Below, in pieces: positions 33,658 through 42,091 of a stretch of 48,792 nt of DNA (the first letter of the stretch is position 1; the number at the start of each line of letters is the position of its first letter). Where the stretch lies: contig NZ_JACHHA010000014.1 in assembly GCF_014202495.1 (NCBI RefSeq), positions 1-48,792 of the forward strand, given 5' to 3'. The position numbers were made by a program, and so were the translations under genes. Origin of the DNA: Cerasibacillus quisquiliarum. Its GTDB lineage: Bacteria > Bacillota > Bacilli > Bacillales > Amphibacillaceae. The notes below the pieces were generated by a model, which searched no databases, had not been told where the DNA came from, and worked only from the letters and a program-made list of their open reading frames with translations.

Positions 33658-35778
33658 TCACACTGATTGTTTGCTCTTTTTATGTTTATCTTTTTCAAAT
33701 AATACGAGTAATCCTGGCATCAATATACCTCTTATTAAAAATGTATCTAATAATATCCCGACGGCGACAATAAAGCCAAAAACAAAGAGTATTTCAATAG
33801 GTTGTGTCATAAGGACAGCAAATGTCGCGGCAAGAACGATACCTGCTGAGGAAATGACACCACCTGTGTTAGCTACTGCTGTTTCTACAGCTTCCTTAAC
33901 TGGATGATGTTCTCTTTCCTCTATATATCTAGATACGAGGAAAATATTATAGTCAATACCTAGCGCAACTAAAAACACGAAAGCATAGACAGGCACACGA
34001 TTACTAATTGTATCGATATCAAATAATATATCGGTCAAAAATACGCCCAAGCCTAATGCTGCGACAAAAGATAGTAAAATCGTTCCCATCATCAATATAG
34101 GCATGCGGAATGATTTTGTTAAGAAAATAAGCATGCTAAATATGAGAATCGTCTCTAAAATAACAATGACAACTAAATCGCGATCACTAACCGAGCGATT
34201 GTCGACTGAGTAAGCCGTTTCACCTGCAAAATGAAGTTCACCTTTTAAGTTGCTATCAGAAACAATTTGCTCCGATTTATCACGTATTTTTTCCAGGGCA
34301 TCCATCGTTTCAACTTCGTACGGTCCTTCAGAGAACGTTAAGCTATAAGAAATAACTTTCCCATCATCTGTCATATCGTTCACACGGACATTCCCGACGA
34401 GCTTTTCTTCTGATAATCGATCAGCTAATGCTACCATATCTTGTTCTGATACTTCTTCTTTCGATTCAAATAAAACAGTCGTCGGTGCTAGATCTCCTTT
34501 ATTAAAACTTTCTTCTAAGACTTCATAACCTAAACGTGATGGCATATCATCAGGGAATGATTTCATCGTATTAAATTCATACGTAATATGAAAAATATTG
34601 CTCGCAGATAAAACTAAGAAAGCACCAACAACAAGGACAGACATCACAGGTTTATGAGCTACGAAACGTCCGACTTTCTTCCATAAAGAGCTTGACTTAA
34701 TTAACTTGTCTCCAACGCGAGGGATTTTAGGCCAAAATGCATGGCGTCCGAATAATGTGAATAACGCTGGAACGAGTGTTATCGCAGCAATCATTACAAT
34801 TAACACGGCAACACTGAATATAGGTGCAAAATTACGATAATCACCAAATTGAGCAAAGAATAAGATAAGCATCGCTAATAAAATAGTTGAAGCCGAATAA
34901 AAAATTGGAATACCAATCTCTCTCATAGCGAGCTTCATCGCTTCATATTTATCTTCTGTCTTCACCAATTCTTCCCTAAACCGTGAAAAGATAAATAATG
35001 AGTAATCAATCACCACAGCAAAAAGTAAAATCATCATAATCGACAATGATTGATTAGCTAGTTCAACGCCACCTTTACCCATTAGGCCTAAAACTTGGTT
35101 CACGACTTGATAAACAAAGCCTGCTCCAAGAAGTGGAATCAGTGCTAATAATGGTGAGCGATATGTAAAGATTAATAAAACGAGAATAATCCCTACAGTA
35201 GAAAACAATAAGACGAGATCTGCCCGTGTAAACAAATCAGTCGTATCAACAGCAATCCCAGCAGGACCAGTAACGTACATATTTACATCCGATTGTTCAT
35301 CAGCAATGGCATAAATTTCTTTCAATCCAGCTTTGACTTCTTTTGTATCTAAATTTTCTTCAAAATTAAGCGGAAGAAAAGCAGCTGATTGATCATCAGA
35401 AAAAAACGTCTCCATTGCTTGAGGAGGTAAGGCTTTAAGCGGAATGACCTCTTTGACCCCTTTAATATTCTTCTCTTCAATCTGATCTAAAATCTGAATT
35501 AAATCTGATACAGGAACTTCACCGTCTTCTGCTTCAAATACGAGGATAGCAGATAATCCGTCCGCATCTTTAAAGTACTGATCGACTTTTTTATCCGCAA
35601 TGACGGATTCTAAATGGTCGGGAAGCAGCTTTTCTACACTAGATACTTGATAATCTTTAGAACTTGGTGCAAATATAGTTAATAAAGTGACGACAACAAT
35701 CCACATGACCAATGTTAACCACATGCCTTTTTTCGTTGTGACACGGTCAGTCATGGCATGTAAAATAGTTCTTATCAA
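33658..35778 (-). CDS. MMPL/RND family exporter
   Basis: A protein of about 706 residues with the two-repeat MMPL layout: a first helix (L-T-L-V-M-W-I-V-V-V-T-L-L), an outer domain about 40-185, a six-helix bundle including V-I-D-Y-S-L-F-I-F-S-R-F-R-E-E, a second outer domain, and a second bundle with G-I-D-Y-N-I-F-L-V-S-R-Y-I-E-E. Both G/V-I-D-Y proton-relay Asp residues are present. Such pumps export lipids or drugs; it resembles YdfJ-type proteins of bacilli. The start is uncertain: TTG at 35778 is 11 bases from GGAAAGG and an in-frame GTG at 35787 is only two. The substrate cannot be read from the sequence. Confidence 0.88.
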   Translation of the reverse strand: MIRTILHAMTDRVTTKKGMWLTLVMWIVVVTLLTIFAPSSKDYQVSSVEKLLPDHLESVIADKKVDQYFKDADGLSAILVFEAEDGEVPVSDLIQILDQIEEKNIKGVKEVIPLKALPPQAMETFFSDDQSAAFLPLNFEENLDTKEVKAGLKEIYAIADEQSDVNMYVTGPAGIAVDTTDLFTRADLVLLFSTVGIILVLLIFTYRSPLLALIPLLGAGFVYQVVNQVLGLMGKGGVELANQSLSIMMILLFAVVIDYSLFIFSRFREELVKTEDKYEAMKLAMREIGIPIFYSASTILLAMLILFFAQFGDYRNFAPIFSVAVLIVMIAAITLVPALFTLFGRHAFWPKIPRVGDKLIKSSSLWKKVGRFVAHKPVMSVLVVGAFLVLSASNIFHITYEFNTMKSFPDDMPSRLGYEVLEESFNKGDLAPTTVLFESKEEVSEQDMVALADRLSEEKLVGNVRVNDMTDDGKVISYSLTFSEGPYEVETMDALEKIRDKSEQIVSDSNLKGELHFAGETAYSVDNRSVSDRDLVVIVILETILIFSMLIFLTKSFRMPILMMGTILLSFVAALGLGVFLTDILFDIDTISNRVPVYAFVFLVALGIDYNIFLVSRYIEEREHHPVKEAVETAVANTGGVISSAGIVLAATFAVLMTQPIEILFVFGFIVAVGILLDTFLIRGILMPGLLVLFEKDKHKKSKQSV

Positions 35779-35971
35779 TGAACACACGACCTTTCCAATA
35801 TAAATTCATATTCATTGTATTCAAAAACAAATAAAAAACGTACTATTTTAATCATACTTTTGAAATAGTAGGGAAGCAAACAAATATGCCAATGCTCTGT
35901 AATAATGAAAGCGAATTAAGGAAAAAACAATCTTTACTCTGATCGTCCAATCAAAGACAAGCTGTCTACAT

Positions 35972-36002
35972 AAAAAAAAGAGGCATCCCTAAAGATACCT
36001 CT
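35972..36002 (-). terminator. Terminator after ehuA
   Basis: The stem AGAGGCATC / GATACCTCT is followed by eight T on the minus strand. It ends the ehu operon. Confidence 0.88.
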
Positions 36003-36021
36003 CTATAAACTCTCTTAAAAC

Positions 36022-36846
36022 TTATACGCCATTCCCATTACGAAAACGATGTAAGAAACTCTGTAAACGTTCATTATTTGATTTTTCTAGAACCTCTTCA
36101 GGTGTACCTTCTTCAGCGATAACCCCATTATCTAAGAAAACAACGCGGTCGGCTATTTCTTGAGCAAAATCCATTTCATGTGTGACTAAAATCATCGCCA
36201 TTTCGCCGTCTTTAGCAATATCACGAATGACTTCTAACACTTCACCGACTAATTCAGGATCTAGTGCAGAGGTCACCTCATCAAAAAGCATCACTTGTGG
36301 ACGCATCACTAAAGCACGAGCCATGGCGACGCGTTGTTTTTGTCCACCAGACAATTGACTTGGATAAGCGTCAAACTTATCACCTAAGCCAACTTTTTCT
36401 AACATTTTCATTGATCGTTCTTCCGCTTCTTTTTTCTCCATTTTTTTCACATGAATAAGCGCAGTCGTACAGTTTTCTAAAATGGTCATATGGGGAAAAA
36501 GGTTAAAATGTTGAAAAACCATACCGATATCCCCACGTATTTGGCGTAAATGTTTATCATTTGCGCGCACGAGATGATCATTTTTGTTCATTTTCCATAA
36601 ATTTTTCCCGTTAACGATGATATTCCCAGAAGTCGGCTCTTCAAGCGTCATTAACATCCGAATAATCGTCGTTTTCCCAGAACCACTCGGGCCAATTAAT
36701 GCCACTTTTTCGCCAGGCATTATATCTAAATCAATTCCTTTTAACACCTCGAGATCACCAAATGATTTACAAATATTTTCATATTTAACAATTGGTTCGT
36801 CCTGTTGTACTCCTTGTTTCACTTCTTTATCCATCACTTGTGGCAC
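36022..36846 (-). CDS. ehuA: Ectoine/hydroxyectoine ABC transporter ATP-binding protein
   Basis: A 274-residue ATPase of the polar amino-acid uptake group. GTG at 36846 follows AAAGGAGTGG and overlaps the ehuD stop by one base. Walker A is G-P-S-G-S-G-K-T-T, the signature L-S-G-G-Q-K-Q-R-V, Walker B V-M-L-F-D-E-V-T-S-A-L-D, and the switch His is in V-T-H-E-M. The ectoine assignment comes mainly from the operon order B-C-D-A and the binding-protein sequence. A glutamine or general amino-acid system is the main alternative. Confidence 0.85.
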   Translation of the reverse strand: MPQVMDKEVKQGVQQDEPIVKYENICKSFGDLEVLKGIDLDIMPGEKVALIGPSGSGKTTIIRMLMTLEEPTSGNIIVNGKNLWKMNKNDHLVRANDKHLRQIRGDIGMVFQHFNLFPHMTILENCTTALIHVKKMEKKEAEERSMKMLEKVGLGDKFDAYPSQLSGGQKQRVAMARALVMRPQVMLFDEVTSALDPELVGEVLEVIRDIAKDGEMAMILVTHEMDFAQEIADRVVFLDNGVIAEEGTPEEVLEKSNNERLQSFLHRFRNGNGV

Positions 36847-37553
36847 TACATGACCACTCCTTTATCTTCTTTTAATATCTCATTTTTATCAAAGCGTCGA
36901 TTCATTTTTTCTTCTAGTTTTCTTACTAGGACTGCCGCTGGATAACTTAACACAAGGAATAAAATAGCAACAATCGTTAGAGCTTCAAGATAACGGAAAT
37001 GATGTGCACCGTATGTGTTCGCCATGTGTAATATACCTGTTACACCAATTGTTGATGCGAGCGGCACTTCTTTAAACATAATAATTAAATAGTTACCGAG
37101 CATTGGAATTGTCGGTGGCAGGGCTTGTGGTAAAATGACTTTTCGCCATGTTTGCCAGCGCGTAAAGTTCAACGCCCGCGACGCTTCCCATTGCCCTTTA
37201 CCAACACTTTCTATTCCCGAACGATACACTTCAGAAATATAGGTGCTGTAATGAATCCCAATCCCCACTATGGCACTCGTAAATGGACTAAGTGTCATAC
37301 CAATTCCTGGGACCATTGGCCAAGCATAAAAAATAAAAAACAGTTGCACCAGGGGCGGAGTAGAGCGGATAAACTCCATCACCCATGTGACGAGCCAGTT
37401 AAGTGGTTTATTCGGAATCCGTTTTAAAAATGTCCACATGAATCCGAACAAAAGAGCAAATAGATAACTCGCAAATGTTAAGGCAATCGTAATCCATAAT
37501 CCTTGGACGACAAAGGGGAAGGCATCAAAAAACATATCCCATTTCCAGTTCAT
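36846..37553 (-). CDS. ehuD: Ectoine/hydroxyectoine ABC transporter permease EhuD
   Basis: A 235-residue membrane protein of the HisM/GlnP type. The EAA region reads G-Q-W-E-A-S-R-A-L-N-F-T-R-W-Q-T-W, followed by V-I-L-P-Q-A-L-P-P-T-I-P-M-L-G-N-Y and F-K-E-V-P-L-A-S-T-I-G-V, features typical of EhuD. The start overlaps the ehuC stop by 4 bp (ATGA). The two permeases probably form a heterodimer. Confidence 0.85.
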   Translation of the reverse strand: MNWKWDMFFDAFPFVVQGLWITIALTFASYLFALLFGFMWTFLKRIPNKPLNWLVTWVMEFIRSTPPLVQLFFIFYAWPMVPGIGMTLSPFTSAIVGIGIHYSTYISEVYRSGIESVGKGQWEASRALNFTRWQTWRKVILPQALPPTIPMLGNYLIIMFKEVPLASTIGVTGILHMANTYGAHHFRYLEALTIVAILFLVLSYPAAVLVRKLEEKMNRRFDKNEILKEDKGVVM

Positions 37554-38218
37554 GAGCTTGCCACCCCTTTCTTAGAGATGTCTTCTGCTTTTCGCGTTAA
37601 GAAAATTAATGGTAACGCTAAAATAAAGTAGAAAACTAAAATCAATAAATAAATGGTCGGTGCCATCGCAATATTTGTGCTACGTAACATATTTCCATGG
37701 TATAAAATATCCGTCATACCGATTAATGAAACGAGTGATGTCGCTTTTAAAATTTGGATTAAATAGTTACCAAACTCAGGGAGCATCATGCGTACCGCTT
37801 GTGGTAAAATGACGAGTCGCATTTGTTGGAATCGCGTCATATTTAATGCGGTTGCGGCTTCTCTTTGACCTTTATCAACAGCTATTATAGACCCGCGGAC
37901 AATTTCCGACATATATGCACCATAATTGAGAGAAATGGCTAATACACCTGCCATGAGTTCACTTCCAACTTGAACGTTAAACAACATCGGAATCGCATAA
38001 TAGAACCAAAATAACTGTACGATAAGCGAGGTGCCACGAAAAATTTCAATATAAAAGCCGGTAAACTTTCGCACGAGTACATTTTTTGAAAGACGTCCGA
38101 AGCCTGCTATGAAAGCAATCAAGTAAGAAAAGATAGCAGATAAAACGAGGACTTGAATCGTTACAGAAACCCCTTTTAACAAAACTGGAAAAACATCGAG
38201 AATACTAATGTCTATCAC
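37550..38218 (-). CDS. ehuC: Ectoine/hydroxyectoine ABC transporter permease EhuC
   Basis: A 222-residue permease with about five helices. Its EAA region is G-Q-R-E-A-A-T-A-L-N-M-T-R-F-Q-Q-M-R, then V-I-L-P-Q-A-V-R-M-M-L-P-E-F-G-N-Y. It partners EhuD. It lies after the internal hairpin that follows ehuB, so it is likely made in smaller amount than the binding protein. Confidence 0.85.
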   Translation of the reverse strand: MIDISILDVFPVLLKGVSVTIQVLVLSAIFSYLIAFIAGFGRLSKNVLVRKFTGFYIEIFRGTSLIVQLFWFYYAIPMLFNVQVGSELMAGVLAISLNYGAYMSEIVRGSIIAVDKGQREAATALNMTRFQQMRLVILPQAVRMMLPEFGNYLIQILKATSLVSLIGMTDILYHGNMLRSTNIAMAPTIYLLILVFYFILALPLIFLTRKAEDISKKGVASS

Positions 38219-38234
38219 TCTTTCTTATATTAAA

Positions 38235-38280
38235 AGGAACTGACTCACATCACAATATGTTCCAAAATGAATCAGTTCCT
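38235..38280 (-). terminator. Internal attenuating hairpin between ehuB and ehuC
   Basis: Arms AGGAACTGACTC and GAATCAGTTCCT pair around a 22-base loop, with only TTTT after it on the minus strand. Such a hairpin after a binding-protein gene usually allows partial read-through to the permease genes and stabilises the upstream message. Confidence 0.65.
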
Positions 38281-38294
38281 ATTCATTGTGTATG

Positions 38295-39173
38295 TTACTT
38301 GATGTCACCTTTACAAATTTTTTCAGTCGTAATCTCATCCGGAACACTATTTGATTCACCGTCAAAATAGTTATTATCAAGTATTTCCTTGATCGCTCCA
38401 TCTTCCTTTAATTTCGCTAATGCATCATTATATGCTTCACGTAATGCGACATCATCAGGATGAAAGGCAGCAGCTCCATAGCTTGGAACACCTTCGATAT
38501 CAGGTTGCTCGAATCCTTCGACAAACTCTAACTTGTCTTGGTTAGCAGATTCTAACGCCATTCGAACAGTTGCTTCTGTACCCGTCGTTGCATCAGCACG
38601 ACCTGATTCGACCGCAGCAAATGTAGCCGGGATATCGGGGGCACTTTGAATCTGCTTCGGGTCCACCCCTTCCTTAGTTAAAAATTCATTTTCCGTCGCA
38701 CCTTCCATCACTGAAACGGTGACATCAGGATTGTCTGCAATATCTTTATAACTTTTGAGTCCGAGTGGATTTCCCTTTTGCACAATTAGTCCTTCACCAT
38801 ATTGCATTTCTGGTTCACCAAATGCGACATTTTCACAACGCTCAGGTGTAATGGCCATACCAGCCGTTACGACATCGAACTGTCTTGCATTAACACCTGA
38901 AACGAGTTGGCCGAATTCCGATAGTTTTCCTTCGACTTCCTCAATGCCTAACTCTTTAAAAACAGCTTTCGCAATATCAACAGCTGCTCCTTTTAATTCA
39001 CCATCTTCTTCATAAGCATATGGTTTTTCGTTAGCAAACCCAACTGTTACTTTACCTTTCTCTTTTAGATTTTCTAACGAATTGTCTTCACCATCTGCAC
39101 CACTACCATCGCCACAACCAGCTATAAAGCCGATTGATAGAAGCAATGTGATTGCGATTAAAAATTTTCTCAC
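38295..39173 (-). CDS. ehuB: Ectoine/hydroxyectoine-binding lipoprotein EhuB
   Basis: A 292-residue binding protein. GTG at 39173 follows GGGAGG by seven bases and gives a signal peptide with the lipobox F-I-A-G-C. The sequence V-G-F-A-N-E-K-P-Y-A-Y, the G-K-L-S-E-F-G-Q-L-V-S-G-V-N-A-R-Q-F-D segment, G-M-A-I-T-P-E-R-C and K-G-N-P-L-G-L-K-S-Y match EhuB-type proteins well. It should capture ectoine or hydroxyectoine outside the cell, for use as compatible solute or nutrient. It is the first gene of the operon. The promoter must lie in the gap upstream (a weak TTGAAC / CATAAA pair is seen near 39255-39285). Confidence 0.85.
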   Translation of the reverse strand: MRKFLIAITLLLSIGFIAGCGDGSGADGEDNSLENLKEKGKVTVGFANEKPYAYEEDGELKGAAVDIAKAVFKELGIEEVEGKLSEFGQLVSGVNARQFDVVTAGMAITPERCENVAFGEPEMQYGEGLIVQKGNPLGLKSYKDIADNPDVTVSVMEGATENEFLTKEGVDPKQIQSAPDIPATFAAVESGRADATTGTEATVRMALESANQDKLEFVEGFEQPDIEGVPSYGAAAFHPDDVALREAYNDALAKLKEDGAIKEILDNNYFDGESNSVPDEITTEKICKGDIK

Positions 39174-39189
39174 AAAGAAACCTCCCATA

Positions 39190-39612
39190 TTTTTTCATGA
39201 TGCCCGTTTAATTGATGATCGAGCATGTCATGAATTAGCATAGTTTTATGTTAACAATATCTGAAAGTTCAATCAAACGCGATAATACGGAATTATCCAG
39301 TGTATGACTGTATAATGAGTGACCTCGTTATATGAGCTGAATCATTCTAAAATATCCTCAACTATCGTCGGAAATACTCCAAAATACTCGCGAATGGAAT
39401 TTATGCTTGAATCAACATATTTTATTTCTAAGTGAGAAGTTTCACGGTCAAAAGGAAAGCAAGAAAATAATTGAATAGTTAGGTGACATCTAAAGTAGAT
39501 TTAGTTAAGAGAGGATCTTCATATTTTCATCTCTATCAAGGTCTTATTTATAAATAAGGCGTCATATAAAAATAGCTTTAGCTAAAAGTAAAAACAGTAA
39601 GTTACACAAAAA
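39190..39612. other. Intergenic stretch upstream of ehuB
   Basis: About 420 AT-rich bases between ehuB and the terminator of the YtkA-like gene. It should hold the ehuB promoter near its left side. I see no gene, no tandem repeat and no strong palindrome. Confidence 0.35.
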
Positions 39613-39614
39613 AT

Positions 39615-39656
39615 AGGATGTCTCCACGAAATGAGTGGTCAAGACATCCTAAACGT
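39615..39656 (-). terminator. Terminator after the YtkA-like gene
   Basis: AGGATGTCT and AGACATCCT pair perfectly around an 18-base loop. On the minus strand the stem is followed by a T-rich run (ATTTTTTG). Confidence 0.8.
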
Positions 39657-39665
39657 TTTTAATAT

Positions 39666-40106
39666 TTATTTTTCTTCATCTTCTGCTTCACCATCGCCTA
39701 CAGTAATTTTTTGTAGTGGCATGGTATGTAATCCTTCAGCTGTTACGTGTACTTGAACGACATAAACAGCATCTTTGTCGAACGTCGTTTCTGCCGTATA
39801 CACGCCATCTCCATCGTTGTTTGGTTTAATCATTTCACTTGCTTCATTATCATCCATATTACTTGGGTCTTCTTTTTCACCATCTACCCAAATTTCAAAC
39901 TCAACGTCATCAGCGTCATCAACTTTTTTATCGCCAAATGTAACGACTGCTTTTAATTCGACTGTCTCGCCAACTTCAGCTGTTTCAGGTACTTGAAGAT
40001 CAACTTCTAGTGGAGTTAACTCATCTATATCATCACTTGCTCCACATGCTGCAGCAAGCATGACAATACCTAGCATCATCATAATAGAAAGCCATTTTTT
40101 ATACAT
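39666..40106 (-). CDS. YtkA-like domain lipoprotein
   Basis: A 146-residue exported lipoprotein. ATG at 40106 follows CAGGAGGTTT; the signal peptide ends at the lipobox L-A-A-A-C. The mature part is a small beta-sandwich with P-L-E-V-D-L-Q-V-P-E-T-A, G-D-G-V-Y-T-A-E-T-T-F and Y-V-V-Q-V-H-V-T-A-E-G-L-H-T-M-P, the pattern of YtkA/FixH-like domains, and a very acidic tail. The H-T-M-P end with a near Met and His could bind copper. That is inferred from the fold and from the Sco gene just upstream, separated by a 200-bp gap with the repeat array C. Confidence 0.75.
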   Translation of the reverse strand: MYKKWLSIMMMLGIVMLAAACGASDDIDELTPLEVDLQVPETAEVGETVELKAVVTFGDKKVDDADDVEFEIWVDGEKEDPSNMDDNEASEMIKPNNDGDGVYTAETTFDKDAVYVVQVHVTAEGLHTMPLQKITVGDGEAEDEEK

Positions 40107-40185
40107 GAATAAACCTCCTGATTCCTCTCAAACAAATTTTATTACAGTAGGAGCTGCCGAAAGTAAAGCATACATAACTTAGAGC

Positions 40186-40288
40186 AAAATCGCGCGGTCC
40201 CAGGCCAAAATCGCGCAGTCCCGAGCCAAAATCGCGCAGTCCCAGGCCAAAATCGCGCGGTCCCGAGCCAGAATCGCGCAACGCTAGC
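40186..40288. repeat. 21-bp tandem repeats, locus C (about five units)
   Basis: Four full units begin at 40186, 40207, 40228 and 40249, and a partial fifth at 40270. Each opens A(A/G)AATCGCGC, followed by (A/G)GTCCC and then AGGCC or GAGCC in alternation. It lies in the gap between the Sco and YtkA-like genes and must be transcribed if the two form one message. Confidence 0.9.
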
Positions 40289-40306
40289 ATCCAATCATTG
40301 TTATTT

Positions 40307-40897
40307 TTAATCTATGTCTAGTTTTTTCATATCATCAATAATCGTATGCATGCTTGCTGATTCGGTTCCATTATAGTATTTTATCACTTTGCCTTCAGGG
40401 TTAACAAGGTAGAAGCGGGTACCATGTGTCACTTGGTCATCTCCCTCAGGTGGTTCAGCTAAAAGACTCTTAAATGATTTAATTGAAATTTCCTTAATCG
40501 TTTCAAAATCATACCCTGTTAAAAAAGTCCAGTTACTTAAATCAGCATCATAATCCTCAGCGTATTTCCTTAATGCTTCAGGTGTATCACGATCGGGATC
40601 AACAGAAAATGAGACGAGCTGAATTTTATCATCAAGTCCTTCTTCTTTCATCATATCTTGGAGATTCGACATATTTGTTGTCATCGGTAAACAAACAGTC
40701 GTACAATTTGTAAAAACAAAATCAGCTAACCAATATCCACCTTTTAAATCGTCTAAACTTAGTTTTTCATTATCTTGTGTTGTAAATTCAAAATCTAGAA
40801 CTTCCTCATTCATATTGGTTTCAATATTCTCTTTACTACAAGCTGCTAATAACAGAGAAAGTACAATGAATAACATGACAAGTTTCAATCGCTTCAT
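40307..40897 (-). CDS. Sco1/SenC family copper-delivery lipoprotein
   Basis: A 196-residue thioredoxin-fold protein anchored outside the membrane. ATG at 40897 follows AAAGGAGT and opens a lipoprotein signal (L-L-L-A-A-C). An upstream in-frame ATG has no ribosome site. The copper site is visible: F-T-N-C-T-T-V-C-L-P (CxxxC) and the distal His in V-T-H-G-T-R-F-Y-L-V, with D-P-D-R-D-T-P between them. Sco proteins insert copper into the CuA centre of cytochrome c oxidase (YpmQ in B. subtilis). The adjacent YtkA-like and HTH-NosL genes fit a copper theme. Confidence 0.9.
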   Translation of the reverse strand: MKRLKLVMLFIVLSLLLAACSKENIETNMNEEVLDFEFTTQDNEKLSLDDLKGGYWLADFVFTNCTTVCLPMTTNMSNLQDMMKEEGLDDKIQLVSFSVDPDRDTPEALRKYAEDYDADLSNWTFLTGYDFETIKEISIKSFKSLLAEPPEGDDQVTHGTRFYLVNPEGKVIKYYNGTESASMHTIIDDMKKLDID

Positions 40898-41010
40898 AAT
40901 GATAAAACTCCTTTCAAAAAAATATATACCTTGACATTCACCAATCATACTAGCATGATGACCACTTCCTTACCATGGAAGCGCTCAATACGATAAACAT
41001 AGCTTAACCA

Positions 41011-41589
41011 TTAATGATGACAACAGCCACCACCTTTCATTTTCTCATCGAGGGCGGGAATCGCTTCATTAAATGAATAGACTTTCCCGCCAAACCCCTT
41101 CACAAACTTATCAGCATCTTCCTTTGATTCAAAAGATAGTACTTGCGGTTGACAACAAGCCGCTACGAGTGAAGTGTCCATCACATACCACGCAGATACA
41201 GCATTGATTGTTGTCTGTTTTAAAAAATCATGTGTGAGCGCTTGCATCACTTCGTCTCCTAATTGTTGGTGACGTATTAAACCACAATGAGAACAGCATG
41301 CCATTTCAATTTTGTTATTTTTTAAAATAATTCGATAAGCTAATCGTTCAGAAATAAGCCGGCGACAGATAACGCATGTATTATCTGGAATGTGTTCCTC
41401 AGTTGTTTCTTTAACAAGGGCTACACCACCAAATGTTTTCATAACAAAACCTTCGTCAATAAGCGGTTTTAAATCGCGATGAATCGTCATTTCAGAAACA
41501 TCTAGAATCTCACTTAGCTCAGCGATTTTCATATGTTCCCTTTCCTTAAGTAATGCTTTGATTCGATTTCTACGTTCGATTGGTAACAC
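41011..41589 (-). CDS. DeoR-type HTH regulator fused to a NosL-like cysteine-rich domain
   Basis: A 192-residue protein. GTG at 41589 follows AAAGGGGGAG and gives M-L-P-I-E-R-R-N-R-I, a usual DeoR opening; an upstream ATG at 41610 lies before that site. Residues 1-60 are a winged HTH (L-S-E-I-L-D-V-S-E-M-T-I-H-R-D-L). The rest is not the usual sugar-phosphate domain. It has C-V-I-C, A-C-C-S-H-C, V-A-A-C-C and a C-terminal G-G-G-C-C-H-H, and the segment W-Y-V-M-D-T-S-L then D-A-D-K-F-V-K-G-F-G-G-K-V-Y-S-F is NosL-like. NosL binds Cu(I), so a copper- or zinc-sensing regulator is likely. Its targets may be the neighbouring Sco and YtkA-like genes. Confidence 0.75.
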   Translation of the reverse strand: MLPIERRNRIKALLKEREHMKIAELSEILDVSEMTIHRDLKPLIDEGFVMKTFGGVALVKETTEEHIPDNTCVICRRLISERLAYRIILKNNKIEMACCSHCGLIRHQQLGDEVMQALTHDFLKQTTINAVSAWYVMDTSLVAACCQPQVLSFESKEDADKFVKGFGGKVYSFNEAIPALDEKMKGGGCCHH

Positions 41590-41610
41590 CGTAACTCCCC
41601 CTTTGAACAT

Positions 41611-41940
41611 ACAAAGATGATGTTGGGTTCATTGGTTGAGCATAGCATGAATACCCATTTTCAATGATGGGATTTTCTTCTGTACACCTTGTAACCGCAA
41701 CATCATCCTATATCACGTATACTGTGAAAACCACCGTATCATACTTAACAGAATCAAACAATTTATCACATCTATTTTATCAATATAAAGCGTTATTTTC
41801 AATGTGAGGATGTGAATGAACTTTGACAAATCCTGATTTATCAATATTTTCTGTTGGTCATCTATAAATATAAAATAATAAATAACAATAATGACATAAG
41901 AAAACTTCTTTAAAACAATCAGAAAATTATTGAATATAGC
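41611..41940. other. Intergenic region between the HTH-NosL gene and mmgD
   Basis: AT-rich divergent spacer holding promoters for both sides. An open frame on the minus strand (41713-41988) would encode a hydrophobic, isoleucine-rich peptide without a ribosome site, and I treat it as noise. The mmgD promoter and cre are listed separately. Confidence 0.4.
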
Positions 41941-41942
41941 AA

Positions 41943-41970
41943 TTGTTAATGATAAAATAGCAATTATAGA
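41943..41970 (+). promoter_or_regulatory. Possible promoter of mmgD
   Basis: TTGTTA at 41943-41948 and TATAGA at 41965-41970 are separated by 16 bases. The cre site would then lie about 60 bases into the transcript. A SigE promoter, as used by mmg genes in B. subtilis, was looked for and not convincingly found. Confidence 0.35.
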
Positions 41971-42037
41971 TAGTATACAATTATACAAATGTACTTTATC
42001 TCATTATATAAAGGGGGTTTAAAAATGAAAGTCCGAG

Positions 42038-42051
42038 TGTAAACGCTTACA
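42038..42051. promoter_or_regulatory. CcpA-binding (cre) site upstream of mmgD
   Basis: TGTAAACGCTTACA matches the cre pattern TGWAANCGNTNWCA at every position and is a palindrome. It lies 40 bp before the mmgD start, a typical place for catabolite repression. Confidence 0.8.
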
Positions 42052-42091
42052 TTTGGTAGGGATTTCTAAAAAATAATAGGGGGAATATGTT

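Noticed and set aside
33512..33907. Plus-strand open frame beginning with N-R-A-T repeats
   Set aside because: It starts in repeat locus B and then runs antisense through the end of the MMPL gene. It is an artefact of repeat periodicity.
35906..35919. cre site upstream of the MMPL gene (TGAAAGCGAATTAA)
   Set aside because: It fails at conserved positions in the right half, including the terminal CA.
41713..41988. Minus-strand open frame encoding a hydrophobic 91-residue peptide
   Set aside because: It lies across the mmgD promoter region, lacks a ribosome site and is rich in Ile and Leu codons as expected by chance in AT-rich DNA.
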